Shown piece after piece: positions 53,050 through 60,761 of a stretch of DNA of 64,000 nucleotides; positions within the stretch are counted from its first letter, which is position 1, and each line of letters begins with the position of its first letter. The stretch covers positions 1 to 64,000 of the forward strand of contig NZ_SEWF01000022.1 of assembly GCF_004168285.1 (NCBI RefSeq), written 5' to 3'. Under the pieces are notes generated by a model, which had not been told where the DNA came from, did no database searches, and saw nothing but the letters and a program-made list of their open reading frames with translations. The DNA is from Emticicia agri. GTDB taxonomy: Bacteria; Bacteroidota; Bacteroidia; Cytophagales; Spirosomataceae. A program made the position numbers and the translations under genes.

Positions 53050-53120
53050 TGTATCACGATTTTTCAAATCGTTTTATTTATCCGATTATATGAAATAACG
53101 ATTTGAAAAATCGTGATACA
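53050..53120. repeat. Dispersed palindromic element, copy 2
   Basis: A 71-bp palindrome whose 23-nt arms (53050-53072 and 53098-53120) are identical in sequence to the arms of copy 1 at 14616-14682. The 25-bp central part differs from copy 1. As in copy 1, a terminator lies just to the left, the flanking genes are convergent, and the right arm ends 5 bp from the stop codon of the minus-strand gene. Arm conservation with a variable centre argues for selection or recent spread of the arms. Confidence 0.9.
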
Positions 53121-53125
53121 GTTCA

Positions 53126-53494
53126 CTAATTCCCAATCTTCAAATCCTCCAATTTCTCTATCACTAACTGATTACGGCCTCTGTAAACACTTATTTTGCC
53201 GCTGGCTACTACTTTCTTGCCTGTTAGTTCCTGCTCGTTTATGGTAGCTTTTTCTAATACTTCTTTATATAAAACAACCGTCAAAGGAGTATTAGGATAA
53301 GCCTCATCTAAGTTTATCAATAAAAGCGGAGCCCGCTCGCCTGTCTCAAAACGTCTCGCACCTGCCACTACCCCTTTTACTACTACTTGTTTATCAACAT
53401 AAGCGGCTACTTTATCGGTAGTTAATGTATCAGTCTGCGAATAAGCGGCACTTACCAAACAACTAAGTAAGGCTACTAAAAGTAATTTTTTCAT
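53126..53494 (-). CDS. Exported OB-fold-like small protein
   Basis: A 122-residue protein with a signal peptide (MKKLLLVALLSCLVSAAYSQ). One small domain follows: AAYVDKQVVVKGVVAGARRFETGERAPLLLINL, TPLTVVLYKEVL and LTGKKVVASGKISVYRGRNQLVIEKLEDLKI. The succession of strands and the GKxVxVxGxIxxYRGxxQ pattern fit a periplasmic nucleic-acid-binding-like OB fold. Function is unknown. It is a single-gene unit ending beside the palindromic repeat. Confidence 0.78.
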   Translation of the reverse strand: MKKLLLVALLSCLVSAAYSQTDTLTTDKVAAYVDKQVVVKGVVAGARRFETGERAPLLLINLDEAYPNTPLTVVLYKEVLEKATINEQELTGKKVVASGKISVYRGRNQLVIEKLEDLKIGN

Positions 53495-53646
53495 TGGTAA
53501 TATGTTAAAGATGGAGAAATGTATAACTCACCTGAATTTTAAACGCTGTCAGCCTTTTTGTTAGTGCCTTTGTTGCAAACATTCTGCAAGGCATAAAAGC
53601 AAAAGAGGTAATTACTTGATTATCAAATAACTACCTCTTTTTGTTG

Positions 53647-53717
53647 TTGACCCACTAGGATTCGAACCTAGACATACAGAACCAAAATCTGTTGTACTAC
53701 CCTTATACTATGGGTCA
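53647..53717 (-). tRNA. tRNA-Gln (anticodon UUG)
   Basis: The minus strand from 53717 folds as a 71-nt tRNA: acceptor stem TGACCCA with TGGGTCA, D arm GTAT/GTAC, anticodon stem ACAGA/TCTGT around the loop TTTTGGT (anticodon TTG), 4-nt variable loop, and T arm CTAGG/CCTAG with loop TTCGAAT. The discriminator base is A. CCA is not encoded. It is the only tRNA I find in the window. Confidence 0.95.
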
Positions 53718-53791
53718 ATCCTGAAATGTGAGTGCAAAATTAGTATTTTCTCCTTAATGAAGCAAGTCTGCCAAAGAAAAAAACTAAAATT

Positions 53792-54616
53792 TTACCAATT
53801 TTTTACTTTCTCGTTAATCAGGTCCAATAAAAACTGTGTTTTCTCTCCTATTTTCCCTGAGCCCAAAACATGGTCATCAACTCTGGTAATTGGCAATACC
53901 CGTTTGGTAGTACTTGTAGTAAATACCTCGTCAGCCTCTAATAATTCGGTGAATGTAATGCCTCTTTCCTCAATTTTGAAGTGCCCTTCTGCTAAGGCTA
54001 AAGTCGTGCGGCGTGTAATACCTTTCAGAATATCGGTATCAGGCGTTATCAATGTATCACCTTTAAATATAAATACATTACTACGGCTCAATTCGCTGAT
54101 ATATCCATTTTTGTGGAACAGTACATCAGATGCCTTTGCCGCTTTAATATCCTGCTGCAAAATCATGAAATGCTTGTAATCGGTACTTTTTACCTCCGGC
54201 AAATCTCTTACAAAATCATATGCAATTACTTTTATACCTGTAAGATATTCTTCCGGTTTTACCGGATGTATGTCTTCGCTGATAATTAATAAATTCGGGC
54301 TGGTACTCGACACACTATCTGCTGAATAACCTCCCGTCAGTATAAAACGAATGGCACAATCACCAAGACCTGATTTTTCTATCAGTTGCATTACTACTTT
54401 ATAGGCTTCCCCTTTCTGAATCGGATTAGGTAATCTCAAAAGCCTTGCCGAGCGTTCGTACCTTTCCCAGTACCAGTCCCATTGAAACGGACGGCCGTTA
54501 TAGGTACGGAAATAATCGAAAAGACCATAGCCACGTAGTAGCCCAAGGTCAGTAATATACACACTGGCTTGCTCTACCGAGCCGATTTTGCCATTAAAGT
54601 AGCAGTGATGAGCCAT
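53792..54616 (-). CDS. Class IV aminotransferase (BCAT/D-amino acid transaminase-like)
   Basis: A 274-residue PLP enzyme of fold type IV. DLGLLRGYGLFDYFRTYNGRPFQWDWYWERYERSARLL is the N-terminal signature, the PLP lysine lies in KSTDYKHFMILQQDIKAAKA, and ISELSRSNVFIFKGDTLITP with GITRRTTLALA are the cofactor-binding loops. It is shorter than true IlvE (about 300-360 residues). Candidates are branched-chain, D-alanine or aminodeoxychorismate lyase activities; the sequence alone does not decide. It follows the M28 peptidase gene by 35 nt on the minus strand. Confidence 0.87.
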   Translation of the reverse strand: MAHHCYFNGKIGSVEQASVYITDLGLLRGYGLFDYFRTYNGRPFQWDWYWERYERSARLLRLPNPIQKGEAYKVVMQLIEKSGLGDCAIRFILTGGYSADSVSSTSPNLLIISEDIHPVKPEEYLTGIKVIAYDFVRDLPEVKSTDYKHFMILQQDIKAAKASDVLFHKNGYISELSRSNVFIFKGDTLITPDTDILKGITRRTTLALAEGHFKIEERGITFTELLEADEVFTTSTTKRVLPITRVDDHVLGSGKIGEKTQFLLDLINEKVKNW

Positions 54617-54651
54617 TAGATTGTTTTAATTTATTTGCCTATGCAAAAATA

Positions 54652-56304
54652 TCATTTTCTTAGAGTTGTCTCAAAAAAATCTCCTTTATTCCAGGTAGGT
54701 CTTTCAGGGTTCTGTGCAACCAGATAACTTACCAGAAAATTTACCTGTGCATATTTCTTCCCGGCCGACCACACAAAGGTATCGTTTACTTCGTCAGACG
54801 GTTTATGATAGTTGGCTTCTCTCCACACTTTTACTTTGGCCGCAAGGTCTTTCTCGATAGTTGTTTTTTTGTAGCCGTATTTAATATGTAATGCCGGAAT
54901 ACCCGCTTTTACAAAATTATACTGGTCGCTTCTTACAAAACGTCCTTCGGTTGGGTCAGGGTCAGGTTCTACATTCAGCCCTACATAGCTTGCGGCCTCT
55001 TCTACTACTTTCAATAAACTGCTATGCTCGGCTCCTAAGGGAGCCACAGACTCTAATGGAGCCAGAATGGTAGGCATATCGGTATTAATATCCGCTACAA
55101 TTTTATCTTTGGGCAGCGTTGGTAAAGCCGCAAAATAACCTGAACCTAACAAACCTAATTCTTCGGCCGTCATCATGGCAAATACGATTGAGCGTTTAGG
55201 CTTCGTCGCAAGTTTCGAGTAAGCATGGGCAATCTCTAAAGCACAAGCCACACCCGAGGCATTATCGTGGGCACCGTTATAAATAGAATCTCCATTGACA
55301 GGTCTGCCAATACCCACGTGGTCGAGGTGAGCCGAGTGAATCACAAATTCGTTTTTCAGTTTAGCGTCTGAGCCTTCAATTTTACCGATAACATTATAGC
55401 TTTCAATATCTTCAAAAATCGACTCATAATGACCGCTGATGGCGCTTTTCAAGGTTTTACTCACATACTTGCCTGTTTCTACTGCTTTCCAGATAGTTTC
55501 CAGGTCTTCACCCTCAGCCTGCATCAATTCTTTTAATAGAGCCACTGAAATACCCCCTGCTGCCTGAATTTTTCCGCCAAAAGCAGAGGCCGAACTGGCC
55601 CTTTTTCCATCGGGCAGAATAGAAGCACCAATACCATTGACCGACATATTGTTAGAGATGGCCTTAAACTGAACAGTATTGGTGGTATAATTACAAACCA
55701 ACACCCCAATAGCCCCGTTTTTAGCGGCATATTCCTGCAAAGTAGCCGGATATTGTAAATGTAATTTGACATTCGCCGATAGATTATCAGGCACTTTGCG
55801 GAGGATAATCACTATTTTACCTTTTACATCCAGGTCTTTATAATCCTGAATATTGATTTTAGGGGCATCAAAGCCTGTACCTACAAAAGCTAAAGGCACA
55901 TCAAAATCAACTGATTTTTTTTCGGGGTGAGGATATACATAGTAATCAATACCTAACGACAGCGGCTTTTTATCGCCGTTGGGTAAAGTCAGTACCAACG
56001 AAGTATTATCTTTATTCAGTTTGCTTTTTCTGAGCGTTACTTTTTGCAGATAGGTACCATTTTCTCCGGCAGGTTGTAAACCTATTTCTTTATATTGTTT
56101 CTGCACATAATCTACCGCCATCATAAAACCCTCTTTACCGGGCTGTCTGCCTTTCAGTTTGTCGTCGGCCAGATACACTACATGGGCTTTTATACGATTC
56201 GTATCAATCTGATTAATGGCAGCCTGCACATCAGGATTTAATGATTTCTGGGCGCAAGCCAGTAATGGCAAAAGAGTAAGCAAAAGCAAAAACGTTCGTT
56301 TCAT
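54652..56304 (-). CDS. M28-family zinc aminopeptidase lipoprotein with PA domain
   Basis: A 550-residue exported peptidase. The signal ends in a lipobox, LLPLLACAQK (Cys17), so it is probably anchored in a membrane facing the periplasm or surface. A protease-associated (PA) domain occupies about residues 130-270 within the N-terminal half. The M28 zinc site follows: IHSAHLDHVG, NGAHDNASGVA, MMTAEELGLLGSGYFA, INTDMP and a late His in ALHIKYGY. It would trim N-terminal residues from peptides. Downstream, on the same strand, lies the class IV aminotransferase. Confidence 0.9.
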   Translation of the reverse strand: MKRTFLLLLTLLPLLACAQKSLNPDVQAAINQIDTNRIKAHVVYLADDKLKGRQPGKEGFMMAVDYVQKQYKEIGLQPAGENGTYLQKVTLRKSKLNKDNTSLVLTLPNGDKKPLSLGIDYYVYPHPEKKSVDFDVPLAFVGTGFDAPKINIQDYKDLDVKGKIVIILRKVPDNLSANVKLHLQYPATLQEYAAKNGAIGVLVCNYTTNTVQFKAISNNMSVNGIGASILPDGKRASSASAFGGKIQAAGGISVALLKELMQAEGEDLETIWKAVETGKYVSKTLKSAISGHYESIFEDIESYNVIGKIEGSDAKLKNEFVIHSAHLDHVGIGRPVNGDSIYNGAHDNASGVACALEIAHAYSKLATKPKRSIVFAMMTAEELGLLGSGYFAALPTLPKDKIVADINTDMPTILAPLESVAPLGAEHSSLLKVVEEAASYVGLNVEPDPDPTEGRFVRSDQYNFVKAGIPALHIKYGYKKTTIEKDLAAKVKVWREANYHKPSDEVNDTFVWSAGKKYAQVNFLVSYLVAQNPERPTWNKGDFFETTLRK

Positions 56305-56632
56305 TATTTTCGGCAGGTATTGTTTGTTGAAAAACTTTTCCGCTAAGATAGGGAAAAAATGGTTAGCGTTGAGTTGGAGGGGTGGAAAAGTGGTAACACT
56401 TCGTAATTGAGAGGAAAGAGAATCTTATTAAAAAGTGCCTTGAGGGTTTACCAATAGATTCAACTATTGTTACCAGTAGTTCTAACAGATGAATGGGCAG
56501 AACTCTGGATAAGTAAACACAGAAGAATCTTCGCCAAACTATCGATACCTCACAGTTTCCAAATTTAAAATCAGGCATATAATATTTCATAGGAACTACT
56601 ATGCCGTTTGGTTTATAATGCTATCACCCCTT
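56305..56632. other. Gene-poor region upstream of the toxin locus
   Basis: 328 bases with no gene I can support. The part next to 56304 is the leader of the peptidase gene. The rest carries only short frames on both strands, including a minus-strand 75-codon ORF without family features. It may hold decayed remains of the missing 5' part of the toxin gene. Confidence 0.35.
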
Positions 56633-56832
56633 GTTCGGCTGAATATACATTCAGTCGCTGTATCATCTGTTCTCTGAACGACAAAATAACATTCAAAATA
56701 ATTAGTTTTGTATAATTGCCGCAAAAAAAAGGCTGATACATCAGCTATAATTTTATTGCGGATTAAAACCAGACGACAAAATGCCGTTCAGAGAACGGCT
56801 GACACTACGACTGAATGTATATTCAGCCGAAC
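56633..56832. repeat. 48-bp inverted repeat flanking a 104-bp segment
   Basis: The left arm (56633-56680) and right arm (56785-56832) are reverse complements at 43 of 48 positions. A perfect 25-nt block at the outer ends contains CTGAATGTATATTCAG, and a perfect 12-nt block (CGTTCAGAGAAC) lies at the inner ends. All five mismatches fall in the 11 nt between. The enclosed 104 bp hold a TAGTTTTG box (56703-56710) directed at the toxin ORF, and the right arm lies inside that ORF. Either an invertible segment or an inverted partial duplication. No recombinase gene is near. Confidence 0.85.
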
Positions 56833-59800
56833 GGGGGTTATCCTGAAAGATGAAATAAACTCATTAGATGCAGAAATAGCCTGGCAGGTGCCGGATGCTT
56901 ACGTAGCTGAAAGCCAGTTGCAACCGATGCCTATATCTACTTACATTTCTTCTATCCCAAGAAGCATTACACCAACTGTGCTGACCGTAAGTGCCAGTAG
57001 CTTAAAAGTTGCCGCTACCGAGTTCGTAACTCTTACGGCCTCAGGATGTGAGTATGGGCGTGTCATCTGGAAAGCAGGCTTAGAAGTAGTGCAAAATCCT
57101 ACGACCAGTATGCCAACACTTACCCGCCAGGGCCCTGGAATCTATCAGGCCATGTGTGTGGGCGACTATACAGTAAACCAGGACTGGGTAATGGTAAAAG
57201 TAGACCTCAATGGCTCTCTTACACCAATTGTAACCGGAGGTACTGCTGCTTGTTCTACTCAAACATTAACTTTAACAGCAAGAGGTGCACCTGCTAATTC
57301 AGGTGAGACAGTCTGGAACTATCAATGGTTTACTATTAAAACAGATCCGATCTCTCAAAAAGACTGGAGAGAAAACCATAGCTCAATGCCGAATATATTT
57401 GACGATAAGCCGGGTATATTCAACGAAACTACGCAGAATACGCTTACTGTAACGGGCCCAGGTACTTATTATGTGCGTATTATCAACAACAATGGATATA
57501 AATCTGTTATCAAAGAATATACAGTACAGCCTGCTATACCCGCTACAGTAAAAGCAACTAATGATAGCCCTACACCAGAAGGCAACCCACTGGTATTAAC
57601 CGCCACTGATATAGCCGGAGCAACCTATGCCTGGACAGGCCCCAATAGTTATACAGCTAATACCCGTACAACAACCCGCACCAATTTTGAGGCAAGTATG
57701 GGGGGTATCTATACAGTAACCATTACAACAGCAGCCAGTGCAGGAGGATGTAGCGTAACAGCCACTACAGAGGTGATTCCTGCCAATTGTGATATTTACA
57801 TAAAGGCCACTAACCCTGCAAATAATCAGGAAGTTTATAGCCTGCCTCGTAAAACAGGTGGAGGTTTTAACCCTCTCACACTCAAAATTGAAAACCTGAA
57901 TGGTACAACTGCCAATTTAACCCCATACAATATTCAATGGATGCTGAATGGTAACCCAATGGTAGATGCGCCAAATGCCCCTACCCTAAGCATTGATAAA
58001 ATAGGAGAATATGTAGCCATATTAAGTCTAAAACTCAGACCGGAGAATACTTGCACTGCTAAAGTAGATATTAATGCCATCCCTTGTAAAGTATATGATC
58101 AGGTACCAACTTGCGGTACTGCACCAGGAAATATTGAAGTTCCTTCTACCACAGCAGCAGGCATCAATCTTGCTTCAGGAGATAAATTTACTGTAGCTGA
58201 TTATACGGTAGTTGTAACAGAGATAACAAATGGTGGTGCGGGAGGATGGAATGGGAAAGGCTATATTGAATTTAGGTTGATAAATAATATAGCTATTAGT
58301 AAAGTTTCTGTATTGTTAGAAAATGCAGTAATCAATGAATGTTATCAGCTCGCTGGAGGAAAGATAATAACTGAATATGATAATGAATGGAAAGGTATTT
58401 TAGATGTTGATAATGCCATAGCTGAAGCTAAAGCATTTTTTGAAGGAATAGGGGATGTATTAGATGATTTGCGACTTTGGGGAAACCAATTTACTGATTC
58501 AGAAGAAGATAAGGATGCGATTAGAGAGTTATTATCGAAACTTAAAGAGTTTAGAAAAGAAATAGTTGAGGACATTGATTACAATCAGACCCAGATTAAT
58601 GCCATACTAGTTGAACTAGATGCTGAAATAGCAGCTATAGATGATTATCTGTCAACTGCAGGAGGTAGGATGGCTAATCAAAGAACCAAAGAAGAATCTG
58701 CTGCTTTAGCAGATAAAGTTCAAGTGATTAAAGCCAAAGCTGGGAGCTTAGAAGCAAAAATTTGGCAACCAATTGTCAATGGCATTTGTGATAAGGGGCA
58801 TAATGAAGTTGTTTATTATTGTGGTAGTTCTGATGGTATTATTGCACCGGGACAATGTGGGTTAATACCGGTTTGTGTGTGGGCAGATAGACAATATGTT
58901 TTCCCAAGTACTACAGCATTTGCTTGTGGAGTAATTGACGGATTTTACAATGACATTAAAAGTCAGGTGGAATCTACGGCTAATCTTTTTAGTTGTATAA
59001 CTGCCATAGTTAGTAACCCAAGTTCTGCCCCTAAAAATCCTTCTTGCCGCAAAGCTATGGATCAATTTGCAGCTCCAATGAAAATGATTCTAGGTTTATG
59101 GCAAAGTGAAAATAGAAGACAACTCTGGGAAGGTGCAAAGAAACAGTTTAGTAATTATGTAGGCTTGTTTACATGTACAGGAAGTTATGCTTTTCCTAAT
59201 GAATGTGATTATTTACAAGGGAGAATTGCAGGAGAATTTGTATCCGGATTCCTGATTAATCCGGGAGGTATTGCCATGAAAGGGACAAAAATGGCTTTAA
59301 CAGCAGCTAAACTTGGAGGAGCCATCAAGGTAATAGACCAAGTTGCAGAGGTTCCTGCAAAAATATCCAGAGCTGTTATGAATACGGGTGGAAGGGTAGC
59401 AAAAGGCGTAACTAAACAAACAGCAAAATACTTATCATCCACTGGACAATTATTAGGAGAGTGGGTAGGTGGTGTATTTAAATTTACAAAGTCAACGGAA
59501 ATAAATCCAGCAACTTGGAAGAAAGTAAGAACAATAGGAAATGTAGAGTTTGATGAATTAGGAACAGGTGGACAAGGCCGTAAAGTAGGAACAATTGAGG
59601 TTTGGCAAGAATGCGTAACAGGTGGTAGCGGAGGACGTTTAGCTTCTCCTAGTGGATGTAAAGAAGCAATAAAAGCTATAGCGGGAAGTGTTAGTAAATT
59701 TACAAAAGCATCAGAATGGTTTACTTTTATACGAGGTTGTAATAATTGCAAGTTATGGAACACTTTACTTGAAAAGTACAAGAATTGGGGAAGAAAATCA

Positions 59801-60235
59801 ATAGATCATTTAGATGACATTGATAAAATAAAGAAAAAGTTCGGAGATGGTTTAAAAGTAGTTTATAACTGTTTTGGTTTTCCAGACTTTTCACCTTTTA
59901 TTCCTAATATTGGAGGTTTTGAAGCTGCTGTTGAAATAACCATGAATAATGATAGGAGTAATGCAGATTATAAGAATGCTTATGAAAAGCTGACTGAAGA
60001 ATTAACTAAAAGGAATATACCAGTTCCAAGTCATAAAAATTATATACCAATTATTATTGACTCAGACGGTTCACAGATAACTTATACTTGGCACCACCAT
60101 GAGGATGGAAAGCATATGTTATTAGTTCCTCATTCTATAAATTCAGAATTTGATCATATTGGAGGGAAAGCAATTGTACAAGCAGGTCTTAAGGATAAAT
60201 TGCCAGAATTTCGTAGTAAAGGAATTTGCGATTAA
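56708..60235 (+). CDS. Polymorphic toxin: Ig/PKD-like repeats with C-terminal WHH nuclease
   Basis: A 1175-codon ORF. Residues about 85-460 are Ig/PKD-like beta repeats (LTASGCEYGRVIWKAG, LTARGAPANSG, GPGTYYVRIINNNGYKS, GATYAWTGPNSYTA). Residues 540-900 form a helical, Cys-containing pretoxin-like region with a glycine/alanine-rich stretch (GRIAGEFVSGFLINPGG). The last 60 residues contain TYTWHHHEDGKHMLLVP and FDHIGGKAIVQAG, the signature of the WHH branch of HNH/Endo VII nucleases (W1128, H1129, H1130). A SUKH immunity-type gene follows at 18 nt. The first codon is TTG; the first in-frame ATG is at 56927. No signal peptide is seen, so the 5' end is probably missing. Bases after about 58250 are markedly AT-richer. 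Confidence 0.85.
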   Translation: MYNCRKKKADTSAIILLRIKTRRQNAVQRTADTTTECIFSRTGVILKDEINSLDAEIAWQVPDAYVAESQLQPMPISTYISSIPRSITPTVLTVSASSLKVAATEFVTLTASGCEYGRVIWKAGLEVVQNPTTSMPTLTRQGPGIYQAMCVGDYTVNQDWVMVKVDLNGSLTPIVTGGTAACSTQTLTLTARGAPANSGETVWNYQWFTIKTDPISQKDWRENHSSMPNIFDDKPGIFNETTQNTLTVTGPGTYYVRIINNNGYKSVIKEYTVQPAIPATVKATNDSPTPEGNPLVLTATDIAGATYAWTGPNSYTANTRTTTRTNFEASMGGIYTVTITTAASAGGCSVTATTEVIPANCDIYIKATNPANNQEVYSLPRKTGGGFNPLTLKIENLNGTTANLTPYNIQWMLNGNPMVDAPNAPTLSIDKIGEYVAILSLKLRPENTCTAKVDINAIPCKVYDQVPTCGTAPGNIEVPSTTAAGINLASGDKFTVADYTVVVTEITNGGAGGWNGKGYIEFRLINNIAISKVSVLLENAVINECYQLAGGKIITEYDNEWKGILDVDNAIAEAKAFFEGIGDVLDDLRLWGNQFTDSEEDKDAIRELLSKLKEFRKEIVEDIDYNQTQINAILVELDAEIAAIDDYLSTAGGRMANQRTKEESAALADKVQVIKAKAGSLEAKIWQPIVNGICDKGHNEVVYYCGSSDGIIAPGQCGLIPVCVWADRQYVFPSTTAFACGVIDGFYNDIKSQVESTANLFSCITAIVSNPSSAPKNPSCRKAMDQFAAPMKMILGLWQSENRRQLWEGAKKQFSNYVGLFTCTGSYAFPNECDYLQGRIAGEFVSGFLINPGGIAMKGTKMALTAAKLGGAIKVIDQVAEVPAKISRAVMNTGGRVAKGVTKQTAKYLSSTGQLLGEWVGGVFKFTKSTEINPATWKKVRTIGNVEFDELGTGGQGRKVGTIEVWQECVTGGSGGRLASPSGCKEAIKAIAGSVSKFTKASEWFTFIRGCNNCKLWNTLLEKYKNWGRKSIDHLDDIDKIKKKFGDGLKVVYNCFGFPDFSPFIPNIGGFEAAVEITMNNDRSNADYKNAYEKLTEELTKRNIPVPSHKNYIPIIIDSDGSQITYTWHHHEDGKHMLLVPHSINSEFDHIGGKAIVQAGLKDKLPEFRSKGICD

Positions 60236-60253
60236 ACTAAAAATATTACAATC

Positions 60254-60760
60254 ATGAACTTGAATAATTTTATTTCAAAAAACTTTTTAATAGAGTATAA
60301 CCTTCCCGAAAACTTAGAAAATATTGAAAAGTTTGAAGGGAATTGGGAAATTGTTATACCAGATTCTTATAAAAACTGGTTGCAGTCTTCCTCTTCAACG
60401 TTATTCAACTCTAATAGTAAAACTCTCTCTGAAAATGTGAATATTGGAGAAAGAATAAAGTTATATTCTATTAAAATGATAGAGTATAATTTAAAAGAAC
60501 GAAGGCCTTTCAGACAAGAAGCAAAGATAATTTTTGAAAGTGAGGATAATATGCTTCAAATAGGAAAAACTGATTACGGACAATCTATATTTATAGGTAT
60601 TAAAGGGAGTGAAGAAGGAAAAATATTCATGTTTGAAGATATGAATGATAGTGATATAATAGAAAATGAAGATGGTTTCTTCTTATTCCCAAGCTTTAAA
60701 ATTAGCAATACTTTTGAAGATTTTCTTGAGTTAATTTTTGCGATATCGGAACCTTACTAA
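60254..60760 (+). CDS. SMI1/KNR4 (SUKH)-family immunity protein
   Basis: A 168-residue cytoplasmic protein starting 18 nt after the toxin stop. The SUKH pattern is visible: an N-terminal FEGNWEIVIPDSYKNWLQSS block, strands around LYSIKMIEYN, IIFESEDNMLQIGKTDYGQSIFIGIKGSEEGKIFMF, and a C-terminal FKISNTFEDFLELIFAIS helix. SUKH proteins commonly neutralise nucleases of the WHH class encoded just upstream, so it should protect the cell from the adjacent toxin. The gene is extremely AT-rich, much more than the flanking chromosome, and an insertion sequence begins 1 nt after its stop codon. Confidence 0.85.
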   Translation: MNLNNFISKNFLIEYNLPENLENIEKFEGNWEIVIPDSYKNWLQSSSSTLFNSNSKTLSENVNIGERIKLYSIKMIEYNLKERRPFRQEAKIIFESEDNMLQIGKTDYGQSIFIGIKGSEEGKIFMFEDMNDSDIIENEDGFFLFPSFKISNTFEDFLELIFAISEPY

Positions 60761-60761
60761 T

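Noticed and set aside
59209-59781. A 190-codon minus-strand ORF opposite the toxin gene.
   Set aside because: The plus frame is continuous and leads to the nuclease motif; the minus frame is proline- and serine-rich shadow sequence.
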